This document shows positions 1-13,024 of a stretch of DNA of 64,000 nt, in pieces (within the stretch, counting starts at the first letter, position 1; the number at the start of each line of letters is the position of its first letter). Below the pieces are notes generated by a model. That model had not been told where the DNA came from, ran no database searches, and saw nothing but the letters and a program-made list of their open reading frames with translations. The position numbers were made by a program, and so were the translations under genes. Source of the stretch: Maea johnstoni (lineage: Eukaryota > Annelida > Polychaeta > Spionida > Magelonidae). The DNA lies in the NCBI GenBank assembly GCA_963942565.1, contig OZ012684.1:69656310-69720309 (forward strand), written 5' to 3'.

Positions 1-461
1 GAAATACAGCTAGAATTGTTCAACATGTTATGTCAAAAAAGGGAAATCAAACTGGCATCTTACTTTTTGAGGAAGACAAACATAAGACATCAATTATAAA
101 CATGCATTTTAAATTATAAGGGAAATACTTGATGCTCTAAAGCAATATTCTCAATGTTAATATGTTTCAGCATGTGTCTGCTTATTTTTACTCACCGAAG
201 TGAATAGGATTTACCATGTATTCCTGTTATAACTTTTCTTTTGGACTTATTTCTGCTAAAGGGCACAGACGATTTCATCGTTTCAAGCAGGTTCTATTTT
301 GACCCTGATGGCAAAACAGATACATTAGGTTTTAATAAAACATAAGGGAACATGCCTTAAAGCTCATTATCAACACATTAAGTGGTGATGCTACACCCTC
401 AGGAAAGCCATTATGCTGAAAGCAGGAATGAAGTACCAGTTGAAACATTACTCGCCAGCCC
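1..461. other. Unique AT-rich sequence, no gene seen
   Basis: Mixed AT-rich sequence leading into the first microsatellite. No open frame of note and no repeat unit that recurs elsewhere in the window. Confidence 0.6.
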
Positions 462-1436
<975 letters not shown>

Positions 1437-1566
1437 TAATAAATAAATGAACAAATGAACAAACAAACACACAAATAAATAAACAAAACAAAACAAATAA
1501 ATAACAAACAAACACACAAACAAACAAATAAATGATAAATAAATAAACAAATAAATAAATAAACAA
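1437..1566. repeat. (AAAC/AAAT)n tetranucleotide microsatellite
   Basis: About 130 bp of interspersed AAAC and AAAT units with a few AATG variants. The two minus-strand frames across it translate to Leu/Phe/Tyr/Val-rich low-complexity peptide, which is an artefact of the repeat. Confidence 0.93.
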
Positions 1567-2566
1567 TTAACAGTCCTCCTACTTTGATGATAACTTTCTT
1601 TCAAAAGCATTTACAAGAAATTAACCTACATCTGTTCGTCAAAAAGTATCAAAGTTTATACTTTGTAGGGGAAGAGGAATTTCCTATAACTGATATAACT
1701 GATCCTAGAAATGGGATGAAATTGAGAATATAGGGGGGGATGAGGATGGGGCATGTAAAAGAGCACTTTGCCAATATGGATACTATAATGCAGACTGGTT
1801 AGTGAAAAGAGGGGAATCGGACTATGGGTGAGAGGAAGGTAGGAAGGAATTGGTTTTTATGTCGCTTTCAACAGCTAGAGTCATATCGCGACGAGACACG
1901 CAGAACAAATATCCTTCTTTTCATAAATAGTTCCAAGGTGTGTTTTAGTTGCAGAAGCACCATAGACAGTCCTCCACAACATTGCAATTTCATATAGCAA
2001 GCAAGCCAACCCGCTTATGCGGGAAATACAGCGGAAACTCGGTCCTGGACCTGACACACCAAGCATCATAACCACTAGCCGGCACAGAAGAATAGAATGG
2101 GGTTAGGGTGGCGATAAACAGAACTTGTTCATACCAATCCTAGTATATAATGGACTACTAGCACTAGCTAATGAGAGCAGATCAGTCTGTTTTGACAGGA
2201 AGCGTGTCACTGCATTACTCATTCTGGGTGAGCTGGCCTAATAATCCATCATTATTATAAATCACTTTATCGCAGCTATGCAGATGAGCATCCCTGGCTT
2301 GCTGTAAGACATAGATCATCCATCCCCTGTTAGCTACGGAGGGGACTACAGTACGTTGCAAGAATGATTCATATTGCGATCCATGGGCATGCTTTGTATT
2401 ATCAATTAATGTCGCTGCTGGGCTGGGAAACTTGTCAACACTATTTTTGAAATTGAGCTATGAGGTTTTCCTGATTTAAGTTTTTATTGCAAAGAAAAGT
2501 TTAAAAACTTCAAAACTTTCAATGTTTGATGTTTGACACACACACACACACTCATGTAGATGTACT
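1567..2566. other. Unique sequence, no gene; possible regulatory block near 2150-2410
   Basis: No coding signal. The stretch around 2150-2410 is repeat-free and of more balanced composition than its flanks, with CTAGCAC/CTAGCTA repeats and TAATCC/ATTATTA homeodomain-like words. A short (CA)n run at about 2536-2551 precedes the next mobile element. Confidence 0.4.
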
Positions 2567-2797
2567 TTAAACCTTATTCTGCTGATAGCTATATAATCTG
2601 GCCAATACAAAATGATGCAAAAAACCCTGAAAAATGACTGAAACTCTGCAACATGGGTACTCATCTGAGAGTACTCAGTGAGAGCTCTTCAATGAATACC
2701 AACAAGACAGGGTGTAGATGGGGATCAAAAATCTTTGCATGATTCCTTGTACTCAGGATGAAAGTCTTAGTCTTAGCAACTAAGCATTGGAAGTAAC
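2567..2797 (+). mobile_element. Family A MITE copy 1 (piggyBac-like terminus)
   Basis: Family A is the commonest repeat here. A full copy is about 210 bp. It starts TTAACCCTTATGCTGCTGG and ends GCATTGGAAGGGTTAA, so its ends are imperfect inverted repeats inside TTAA. The interior always carries GGCCAATACAAAATGATGC, then ACTCATCTGAGAGTACTC, then CCAATGAATACCAACATGAC, and finally a TTTGCGTCCTTGTGCTTTGG block. There is no coding capacity, so any movement would depend on a transposase encoded elsewhere. This copy is diverged at both tips but complete in order. TTAA targets and CCC-beginning ends are features of the piggyBac superfamily; that assignment is inferred. Confidence 0.85.
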
Positions 2798-2824
2798 ACA
2801 GATTTTTAGATGTTTATCAAATGG

Positions 2825-2905
2825 TTAACCAATTTTTGGATAGCTATCAAAGATTTTTGCATCCTTGTGCTTTAGATGAAGGTAGCCTTAGCATTGGAAG
2901 AGTGA
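2825..2905 (+). mobile_element. Family A MITE fragment (3' end only)
   Basis: Only the last third of family A is present: the TTTGCATCCTTGTGCTTTAG block through GCATTGGAAGAGTGAA. It lies about 30 bp after the preceding copy in the same orientation, so the pair may be two insertions or a partial local duplication. Confidence 0.75.
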
Positions 2906-3800
<895 letters not shown>

Positions 3801-4000
3801 NNNNNNNNNNNNNNNNNNNNNNNNNNNNNNNNNNNNNNNNNNNNNNNNNNNNNNNNNNNNNNNNNNNNNNNNNNNNNNNNNNNNNNNNNNNNNNNNNNNN
3901 NNNNNNNNNNNNNNNNNNNNNNNNNNNNNNNNNNNNNNNNNNNNNNNNNNNNNNNNNNNNNNNNNNNNNNNNNNNNNNNNNNNNNNNNNNNNNNNNNNNN
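3801..4000. other. Assembly gap (200 N)
   Basis: Exactly 200 N characters. Round length suggests an estimated or conventional gap size. Open frames that cross it are meaningless. Confidence 0.99.
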
Positions 4001-4334
4001 CTTTTGACCTTTGAAATAATATTGACCTCAGCATATTTATGAAAATATTTCAATTGGAAATGTTAATCAGTACACAAGCTACAACTATCCTTCAATTTCT
4101 TTTTAGCACATTCATATGCTTTCTCAATTTTTCTTTTGAAATTTATCACAGTATCCGAACAACATATTTTCTAGAGAAACCCAACGGCAAGTTAATACCA
4201 AAGCACAGGAAAATAAATCTTCACTAAAGCAGGGTTATAGGATTTTAACATGCCATTCTGAAACAACAATCACAAAACTTATTCCTGTCCCAGATTTAGC
4301 TTCTTCATATCTCTATATTGACTACATTGTCTAA
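4001..4334. other. Unique sequence after the gap
   Basis: AT-rich; a 62-codon frame here shows no domain or compositional sign of coding. Confidence 0.5.
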
Positions 4335-4653
4335 TTAACCCTTGTCATGCTAGACCCCCATATGGGAGAACCTTTCCCCTGGGACCAGGGATATTGTGGG
4401 TGTACCCACCAGATCAGAAGGATTTAATGGATTTCTATTACTGTTTCAATTATGTGCTTCACAAACTGTTCATAGAAACATAGTAAACGGTAAAACTTTG
4501 ATATCTAGTATAATTCAATACCCCTTAATCGACCTATGTAGTTTTTATTTTGCTAAGTGCAAGGGTACCCAAAGACCGGATATATCCGGTGTTGGTCACA
4601 CAGGCAAGATATGTAGCACCGGATATATCAGGTGTTAGCAAGAGCAGGGTTAA
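4335..4653. mobile_element. Family F MITE (single copy) with a 16-bp palindrome
   Basis: Bounded by TTAA at both ends. The left end is TTAACCCTTGTCATGCTAG; the right end read inwards on the minus strand is TTAACCCTGCTCTTGCTAAC. It therefore shares the common terminus of the window but not the interior of families A to C. The right half contains a perfect 16-bp palindrome, ACCGGATATATCCGGT (4575-4590), followed about 30 bp later by a near copy, CACCGGATATATCAGGTG. An 80-codon frame across it has no known domain. Only one copy is present here, so family status is inferred from the ends. Confidence 0.65.
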
Positions 4654-5153
4654 TGCTCATAGTGGCCAAACAGCCTGACACTTTTGATGAATTCTTTCAA
4701 GGAAAAGGTTTGTTTGGGAAATATATATATCAGTCATGTCTTAGAAGATAGTTTGTTATGAAAAGATTGGGTTATTAACAGAAAAAAGTCATAATTGAAA
4801 ATTCTTCATAGAAATGTTTGAAAAGGAGTTTTTCAGCAATCTGCTAGTCCAAAAATACAGTCTGGATAGGTCCTGGCAAAGTCCCTCAGCACAAGTAAAG
4901 TTTTCTTCCCAGTATTTCCTACAATGTAATGTCTTTATTAACACATTCACATTTGTAGAACATACATGATCAAACAATTTAGAGCTTGACTCAGCAAATT
5001 AATTACATTCAAAAAATATTTGAAGAACAATTGTTGAACCCAATAGGAAAAATAATTTTCAATCACATTTCTCTCAAGATATCATTTTGCTATGAAGATA
5101 TTTTCACTAAATTGTGTCAAGCTAGGAGTGTGCTCCAGTTGTTAATGGGTTAA
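4650..5153 (-). mobile_element. Long family B-like element abutting family F
   Basis: Starts at the same TTAA that ends family F. Its first 50 bases match the family B right end read on the minus strand (GCCAAACAGCCTGACACTTT), and it closes with GTTAATGGGTTAA. At about 500 bp it is twice the usual family B length, so it probably contains an unrecognised insertion or two merged copies. Confidence 0.5.
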
Positions 5154-5250
5154 ATTTTTAGATAACTATTATTTAAACAATTCCTAGCAAGCTTTCCTAG
5201 GGTTATTTGGTTGGAAGGAGCCCAGCTAGGATTCTAGTTTATTTACTCAA

Positions 5251-5484
5251 TTAACACTTTCATTATGCTTAGACTGCTCCTTGATAGTGTCGTCTGCATG
5301 CGTATTATTTTTGAAAATGTCCAAGGAATAAAACATAAATTCACTATGTATTTGAAAGAGAGTTGTAGGCTAGATTCTTATCAGCATTTCCCCTTCAAAT
5401 ATGTTATGAAATAAGCTTCTGTTGGAAAGATTTAAGCAGAATAGTCAGGCCTTTTTTTGGCTGCTGTGAGTGTGAATGGGTTAA
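5251..5484 (+). mobile_element. Family B MITE
   Basis: Family B is about 230 bp. A typical copy opens TTAACCCATTAATGCCTGG, continues with GTCGTCTGGACCTGTCATAC and ACTTTTGAAAATAACTT, has ATATTTGAAGGAGAGTTG in the middle and closes with TTGCTTTTGTTAGAGAGATA, GTCAGGCGGTTTTGGCTGCT and CAGGCATGAATGGGTTAA. Ends are inverted repeats inside TTAA. This copy is diverged (opens TTAACACTTTCATTATGC) but keeps order and length. No coding capacity. Confidence 0.75.
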
Positions 5485-5865
5485 TAATTAGATCTTGAAT
5501 TTTCCATAGCTGTAGGGATAAATCTACAAATGATCATAGCATCTGTTCATCATAGAAATTTTGTTGAATCACCCAAAATAATTGTTTGTTTAAACTTGCG
5601 GTCATCTTCAATGCTATTCCTCATAATACCTTCAAGCTTTAATTAATTGTAGGGAATAATGATGTTATGGTATGGGTACACCTTAATGCACTCGCAGACT
5701 TGATAACAATCCTTGTATATGTAAGCCCTTACCTAATGTGCCTTTATCTATCCCCAAAAAGCTTTAAATTTTCTGGCATTTTTCTTTGAGCTGCAATTAT
5801 CTGCAATTGTACTTATTCTGGAAAATTATTTTTAACACTATAGAGTTAAATAAACCATTTTTGGC
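5485..5865. other. Unique AT-rich sequence
   Basis: No gene, no recurring unit that I recognise. Confidence 0.5.
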
Positions 5866-6040
5866 TCTAGTGCCGAAAACGTCATGACTATTTTGGTTAT
5901 ATCTTTGGAACTGGAACCCAACCAACAATTCTCCTTAAATATTTTGTGAATTTATGTTTAAGTCGATAGTTTTTTTTCTTCGAAACTATCAAAGATGCGG
6001 ATGACATTGGTCAAGGAGATCTGCAGGTATGAATGGGTCA
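5866..6040 (-). mobile_element. Family B MITE, partial
   Basis: Reads on the minus strand from ATGACTATTTTGGTTATATC through the ACAATTCTCCTTAAATATTT block to CAAGGAGATCTGCAGG and TATGAATGGGTCAA. The outer end with TTAA is decayed. Confidence 0.65.
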
Positions 6041-6092
6041 AAAATTTGAACTCTAATCCACTCAAACACACCACAGCTGATATCACATATGC

Positions 6093-6310
6093 TTAACCCC
6101 TCATACTCACAGGTGACAACAGTAGCCTGACAGTTTTGTCTAAATCTTTCAGGCAAAAGCATATCTAGGAAAATATCTAAAGAAGAAATGTCAATAAGAA
6201 CACTACCATATTTACATCTCTCCTTTAAATATTTTGTAGAATCCTTTGTTTAGAAGTTATTGCCAAAAGTATCATAGTTCCAGATGACAATCCCAAGGAA
6301 GTCTTGCAAT
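6093..6310 (-). mobile_element. Family B-like MITE, partial
   Basis: Opens TTAACCCCTCATACTCACAG, then AGCCTGACAGTTTTGTC and a CTCTCCTTTAAATATTTTG block, in family B order on the minus strand. The right boundary is vague and passes towards the 43-bp tandem repeat. Confidence 0.55.
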
Positions 6311-6372
6311 ACTTAAACATTGTATTCCTATTCCCTAGGCATTGTTGGTTTCAGGTTCTCTGGGCATTAATA

Positions 6373-6531
6373 GGTTGATGAGCTAGGTAGACTCCCTGTT
6401 CCCTGGGCACAAATCGGTTAACGAGCTAGGTAGACTCCCTATTCTCTGGGCACAAATAGGTTAACGAGCTAGGTAGACTCCCTGTTCCCTGGGCACAAAT
6501 AGGTTAACGAGCGAGGTAGACTCCCTGTTGT
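6373..6531. repeat. 43-bp minisatellite, about 3.7 copies
   Basis: Unit contains GAGCTAGGTAGACTCCCTG, then TTCCCTGGGCACAAATAGG and TTAAC. Copies differ at a few positions only, which points to recent expansion. A degenerate half unit (TCTCTGGGCATTAATAGG) precedes it at about 6356. Confidence 0.93.
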
Positions 6532-6835
6532 TTTCTCATTACCATCAATTTTCGTTGAAGGCCTCCTCAACTCTGGATATCATAATGCACTCTCTCTCTG
6601 GAGATAATTAAGGGGCAATGATGATGTTTTCATACAGGTTCGTCTTTAAGCACCAGCAGACTGAAAAAACATGGGATCCTTGCCTTGCTCATCCAATAGC
6701 TTGTAGGCCACAGAATTAGCCTCCAATAGGTTATAAAACAGGGGGGCATGTTTCAAAGGTGTGAAAGAACCTCCCTGTATTTGTTGTTTCAGAGTTAAAA
6801 TATTGCTTTCATTTATACAAAAATCTTAACCCTTA

Positions 6836-6982
6836 TGCTGCTCATGTGGCTAATTTGGCCAATACATAATGATGCAAAAAAAAGAAGAAAATTGTCTGAG
6901 TACTCATCTGAGAGTACTTAAGAGCAAGATCTTTACATTGAATACCAACATGACAGGATAAAGTTGATAAAAAACTTTAAAA
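6836..6982 (+). mobile_element. Family A MITE, 3' truncated
   Basis: Left end is intact (TTAACCCTTATGCTGCTC) and the copy runs to the AATACCAACATGACAGGAT block, then loses similarity. The TTTGCGTCC block and right inverted repeat are absent. Confidence 0.85.
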
Positions 6983-7283
6983 TGGTAAATTTTGCTTAGT
7001 TTGAATATGGGTTGACACCATGTAAGATGTGATAGGAAATACCAGAATCTCTGTTTTTGAAATTCTTTTTCATGACTGTTACATATGAAAAAGTCCTCAC
7101 TATTATGGTAACATCTTTCAAGCTAGACAATTTTTTCGAAGATATTTGAAGGTGCAATGTTGTTTTTAACTTAGTGGAGTATATTACATGTATTTGCAAA
7201 CTTTACCTTCTTTCAGGTTCAGTTGAGGAGGTATTTTTAGTATAATCTTGGATGTGTTTGGATATCTAAGGTATAGCTTAGTT
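6983..7283. other. Unique AT-rich sequence
   Basis: Holds a 67-codon minus-strand frame without recognisable features; nothing else. Confidence 0.5.
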
Positions 7284-7492
7284 TTAAAAATGCTGGTGGT
7301 GGCTTATTTGGCCAATACAAAATGATGCAAAAAAACTGAAAAATGACTGAAACCCTGACACATGGGTACTCATCTGAGCGTACTCAATGAGAGCTATCCA
7401 ATGAATACCAACATGACAGGGTTTTGATGGTTTTCAAGAATCTTGCGTCTTTGTGCTTTAGACAAAAGTAGCCTCAGCATTAGAAGGGTTAA
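7284..7492 (+). mobile_element. Family A MITE
   Basis: Complete interior and intact right end (GCATTAGAAGGGTTAA). The left tip is eroded: TTAAAAATGCTGGTGGTGG in place of TTAACCCTTATGCTG. Confidence 0.88.
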
Positions 7493-7639
7493 CCATTATT
7501 AGCCCTGATAACATAAAAACTATTTTGTGAAAGCATTTAGACTATTTGATTCCTATTTTTTCTACCCTCATTATCACAACTGAAGGAACATTCATTTCTG
7601 TGTTGTTCTTTGTATTTCTGTGTGTGTTATTGCATCTAG

Positions 7640-7990
7640 TGTGGATCAGGAAGCATCCTTTAGAGCCCGAAGCGTCCATTTCCAGAGGTCTATCACACAC
7701 ACACTATTAGCATGCAGACATGGCTGAGCCGCCCAGAGGAATAAGAACCCTTGATTATGCCCTCTCTAACTCCCTGATCCTCTGACATTCAAGCTTTCAT
7801 TGCGACTGCTGCGTGGTGCGCGATGGCTGAGACATCATTGTCTCCTGAAACAATGGCACACTCCACAGCATGGCGGATGTGACTAATTGTTGCTGCTGCA
7901 GCTTCCCTGCTCATCCTCCAGTGCTTGGCGCTCCAGGTGACTCCAGCCGCAGTCTTAGCCAGCAGGGCGTGTAGGCGTCCCAAACCTCCA
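7640..7990. promoter_or_regulatory. GC-richer unique block, candidate cis-regulatory element
   Basis: Repeat-free and richer in GC than its surroundings. Contains an inverted pair of Sox-like sites, CATTGT and ACAATGG, separated by 8 bp (7836-7856), and a TGCTGCTGCAGC palindrome-like stretch near 7890. A 64-codon minus-strand frame is rich in Ala and His with no known domain, so I do not call it coding. Regulatory function is inferred from composition and motifs only. Confidence 0.35.
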
Positions 7991-8303
7991 AACCCTTAAA
8001 AATCACCCCTCAGGACACCCATTTTTTTCAATTTCTTGAAATGTCATTTTCTATAATTGAATTTTTTCACTCCATCATAAATCCCATTATATCAGGATAT
8101 GATGCCTCATTGCAATGAGTAATTACATGTTTATGGTTGTGATCTGAGTGAATTGTAGTCTCCCTTTATAGGACGCACAATTTTTTTTTACAATAGCCAG
8201 TTTCAAGCACTCAGTTTCTAAATTCTGGCTAAGAGCCTGACTGGAGAACTACAGACTTGTGCCTCTTTGTGAGACAGGGCAGTTATGGAGAAGAGTCATG
8301 TTC

Positions 8304-8500
8304 TTAAACCCTTTAATGCACAGAGTGCAAGATTGTCTCATACATAGATATATACATCTGTAGTATCTTTGTTTGTGGCACCGCTTGTAAGATCACCTGA
8401 TGTTCCTCAGAGCAACCAAGGGTTAAAACCCTTTTAGTCTCTATGTTTTTGATGACTCTTGTTAGACCACCTGATGGTCCTCAGAGTAGCTAAGGGATGA
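8304..8500 (+). mobile_element. Family H mini-element, two tandem copies
   Basis: First copy 8304-8426 opens TTAAACCCTTTAATGC and ends CCAAGGGTTAA. The second begins in the same TTAA (8423) and ends TAGCTAAGGGATGAA. Both end with CACCTGATG, TCCTCAGAG and CTAAGGG/CCAAGGG. At about 123 and 78 bp they are the smallest members of the TTAACCC group here. Confidence 0.6.
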
Positions 8501-8789
8501 ACATAGTTGGACAGGGTGCAGCGGAGTGTTCTCAGTCAGTCGTTAGATGTTTTGGGGATAGCAGAGGGAGGCTTCAAGACAGGAACAACAGGTGATGCTC
8601 TGAGTAAGCTGATCCATTTGGGATGTACAGAATCTCTATGCAAGTCAACCATCACACCACATGGCACAAAAACTACTAAGTGATGAGTTTGTTCTCCCCT
8701 GTAACCTAGCAACAAGCACCATGCCGAACATAAACATTGGAAAAAAATAAGTTGGAAGCGTTTGACGTCGTTATAAGCTATCATTGATC

Positions 8790-9002
8790 TTAACCCTTAT
8801 GCTGCTAGTAACTAACTTGGCCAATACAAAATGTTGCAAAAACCCTGAAAAATGACTGAATCCCTTGTACATGGGTACTCATATGAGAGTACTTAGTGAG
8901 ACCTATCCAATGAATACCTACATGACAGTGTTTAGACATTTTTCAAAAATCTTTGCGTTCTTGTGCTTTGGACGCAAGTAGCCTCAAAGTTGGAAATGTT
9001 AA
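8790..9002 (+). mobile_element. Family A MITE
   Basis: Complete. Left end TTAACCCTTATGCTGC; right end GTTGGAAATGTTAA. Its right TTAA (8999-9002) is also the left TTAA of the next element. Confidence 0.9.
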
Positions 9003-9355
9003 CCCTTTCATGTACAGATAGCAATCTATAATGTTCTGACATTTCAGAAAGTACCTTTTTGGTGAGAGAAAATTATGGTAATAATTGAGGAATGATATTT
9101 ATTCCGGTAATTCATTCGTTCATGTTTTTTCTTGAGAAATGATAGTAATTTCTGGACAGTTCTTCGAAATCATTTCAAGATTTAGAATTTTTCACAATTT
9201 GATTACACCTTAATTAATGAAGCTAGAACTCACAAGGACATCTTGGCTCTTTCCTAGTTTTATCCCTAGAGTCTAAGCACATGGGAACTAATTTTGGAAA
9301 AGGATGTCCCTAATTGTGCCATACCATCACATTGTATTGGGCATGAACGGTTTAA
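8999..9355. mobile_element. Family G MITE (single copy)
   Basis: Opens TTAACCCTTTCATGTACAG and closes GGGCATGAACGGTTTAA, which on the other strand is TTAAACCGTTCATGCCC. Interior (about 357 bp) is unlike families A to C. No coding capacity. It is joined to family A on the left and family B on the right through shared TTAA sites. Confidence 0.6.
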
Positions 9356-9577
9356 AGTGATCAGTGCTATTGAGACCTAGGTAAAATCCCTATCCCAAAA
9401 CATACCTGAAAATAACTTTGAGATTAAGCAGGAATTAGACAAATATTTCAACCAGAGTTTTAAGTTACTTTCTGAAACACATTTAATCTTCAAATATTTT
9501 CTGAAAATTGCTTTTGTTAGAGAGATATCATCAGTATAGTCTGGCTGTTTTGGCGGCTACTGGCATGAAAGGTTTAA
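9352..9577 (+). mobile_element. Family B MITE
   Basis: Left third is diverged; the right half is clear, with CTTCAAATATTTTCTGAAAA, TTGCTTTTGTTAGAGAGATA and GGCATGAAAGGTTTAA. Confidence 0.7.
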
Positions 9578-9942
9578 CCAGTTATACTTGTAAGTATTGG
9601 TTTCCATGCGACTTCCTGAGCGTTTCCCTCTGTGCAGCATGTGTTGTGCTGTGGTACATTAATCACTCTAATATTCAGCAACATGTGATGGTCAAAATAT
9701 GTAAACCCAGTTTACTGCCAGTGTGCCTTCTATCAGTGGGTTAGAGCCTTGGGATAGTCAGTGCTTATTCATATCTGTTCAGGTCATTGCAATTTAGCAG
9801 TGAAATAAATAAATTGTTCGAAGCATGTATTACAAGATACCAAAATATTACTGGTACAAATAAATATACTGCTGTTCTGTATCACAAAAACTGGTGAAAG
9901 GGTTCCAAAAAATATATAGACACGAAATTGAAAAATGTTGTC
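9578..9942. other. Unique sequence
   Basis: No gene. A 78-codon frame starts inside the preceding MITE and runs into this stretch, and shows no domain. Confidence 0.5.
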
Positions 9943-10033
9943 GGGAAAGTTGAAAGTTGAACTTCGTCACAAACATGGATCAACCTTTTGGTGGGGAAAG
10001 TTGAATGTTTAATATGTCATGAACATAGGTCAA
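9943..10033. repeat. 51-bp tandem duplication
   Basis: GGGAAAGTTGAAAGTTGAA and GGGGAAAGTTGAATGTTTAA begin two diverged units, each continuing with a CACAAACATGGATCAAC or CATGAACATAGGTCAAC phrase. Confidence 0.7.
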
Positions 10034-10267
10034 CTTCTCCATATACACTATAGGGACGGTTTTTGTTTTGTGATGTAGGTAAATGAGTTATGTCAAAGAG
10101 GATTGGTGAAGTTAGTGCTGTGTGTTGGGTTGATTGCTGGAAAAGTGGCATAGGTATGCACCTCAGGTAGCCTTCATGTAACTGACAGCATACCAACATA
10201 TCTAAGTCTGCATGTGAGGAAGCTGAACAACAGGTAGGATCTGCAGTGAGAAATAGACAGGGAGCCT

Positions 10268-10825
10268 TGTTTCAACTACTGCTGCAAATGTTTCTGCTGC
10301 TTCTGTTGCTCCTGCTACTTCTGATACTGCTGTAACTCCTGCTGTCAATGCTTCTATCAATGCTACTACTACTACTGTTACTGCTACTGATTCTGATGCA
10401 TCTGCCAACACTGCGGCTGTTTCTGCTGCTGCTGCTACTGCTACTGCTGATGCTGCTGCTTTGGTTATCACTGCTGCTGTAACTCCTGCTATCAATGCTT
10501 CTATCAATGCTACTAACTATTATTACTGCTACTGATTCTGATGCTTCTGTGAACACTGCTGCTTTAATGATACTGTTGCTTCTGCTGCTGCTATTACTGT
10601 GAACACTGCTGCTGCAAACAATACTGTTGCTATTGCTACTGCTGCTACTGCTACCACTAATGCTGCTACTGCTACTCCTGCTACTCCTGCTGTCAACACT
10701 GCTGCTCCTAACAATTCTACTGCTACTGCAACTTATGCTGCGGCTCATACAAAAGTGCTGTTGCTGGTACTGCTGCTACCACTACTGCCACTACTGCTAT
10801 CGCTATTGCTATTGCTGCTGCATCT
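10268..10825. repeat. CTG/CTA trinucleotide-rich degenerate simple sequence
   Basis: About 560 bp dominated by CTGCTACTGCTG-like triplets, with a longer near repeat (AACTCCTGCTATCAATGCTTC) at about 10331 and 10482. Because triplets rarely make stops, long frames are open on both strands (Ala/Val-rich, Ser-rich, Leu-rich or Asn/Thr/Ala-rich). Openness in many frames at once argues against coding. Confidence 0.9.
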
Positions 10826-10879
10826 GTCTCTGTGTGCTGTGGCACTGGTTTGATTGAGACATTGCTCTTCAGCTTCTCA

Positions 10880-11130
10880 TCTATCTTTCATAGTGATAGG
10901 CAGCCTGATGTTTTGGCTCCCACGTCTTCAGCCAAGGTTTCCGCCTGCGACAAACTTTTAGGCCTGTAAGCTAGAGCCAATTTACCTCCTCCATCAGAGC
11001 CAGTCAGTCTGCAAGCCGCACAGCGCTTTTGCATGCACTTGTTAATCCAACTTCTCTGAATACACATTGCTCTAATCCCAGTCGATCCTGCAGAGTGCTG
11101 GAACACGTACAGAATCCAACTAACCCTTAA
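10880..11130. promoter_or_regulatory. Unique block with paired TAATCC motifs, candidate regulatory element
   Basis: Balanced composition next to the triplet repeat. Two TAATCC words (11043-11048 and 11073-11078) lie exactly 30 bp apart on the same strand, the core recognised by K50 homeodomains such as Otx, Gsc and Pitx. A TTTTGCATGC word at about 11028 resembles an octamer half site. Function is inferred. Confidence 0.3.
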
Positions 11131-11691
11131 GAGCTTTAGGTGAAATTGCTGAGTCAGCATTTTTAGATTGACTTATTGCTCACGCTGTCTATTAGATATG
11201 CATTTTAACTAAAACAAGGGATCAGAGATAGGTTCCACGGGAAATGCTTCATTCACTTAGTAAACTTCAGGCTTGTCTGAGTAAAGAAGTGGAAAATCTT
11301 GGAAATTCCTGACTCTGCATACATATGTGTCTTGCATGTAAAAAAATTGCAATTTTAAGAGGGACTTATTTGTTGTTAGAAAAACTCACAGTTCATTCAC
11401 TATCTCACTAGCTATCTGTACTTAAACCAAATGGAATTGAGTTTTATTCTTTAACACTTGTTATTGTAAAGAATTATTGAGTGATCAAATTTACTTCTAA
11501 ATCATTGAAACATTTTTCACTTTGACTTGAATATTTTAATTGGAGGTTCATCACTTCACCAAGTTTTTCTAAAAATTGAGTATTACTCTTATGACAATAT
11601 TTGGGTAACTTTCTCATGTGTTTAGTTGAAAAGAGTCCTCAGTATGTGTGATACTTACAAACATATCTTAAAATTTACAGGATTATGAAAA
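11131..11691. other. Unique AT-rich sequence
   Basis: No gene and no recognised repeat. Confidence 0.5.
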
Positions 11692-11798
11692 TCATTCTAA
11701 AAGAAAGTATTAATAGCGATGCAATTGTCATTTCTTCTTCAAATTCATTCTAATAAAAGGTATCAGTGGTGATACAATCATCATTTCTTCTTCAAATA
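11692..11798. repeat. 53-bp tandem duplication
   Basis: Two diverged units begin TCATTCTAA and end CATTTCTTCTTCAAAT. Confidence 0.75.

Positions 11799-13024
<1,226 letters not shown>

Noticed and set aside
7789-7983. 64-codon minus-strand Ala/His-rich frame
   Set aside because: Short, no domain, lies in a GC-richer block where chance frames are longer.
10202-10857. Ala/Val-rich, Ser-rich, Leu-rich and Asn/Thr/Ala-rich frames
   Set aside because: All come from one CTG-type simple sequence, with openness in several frames on both strands.
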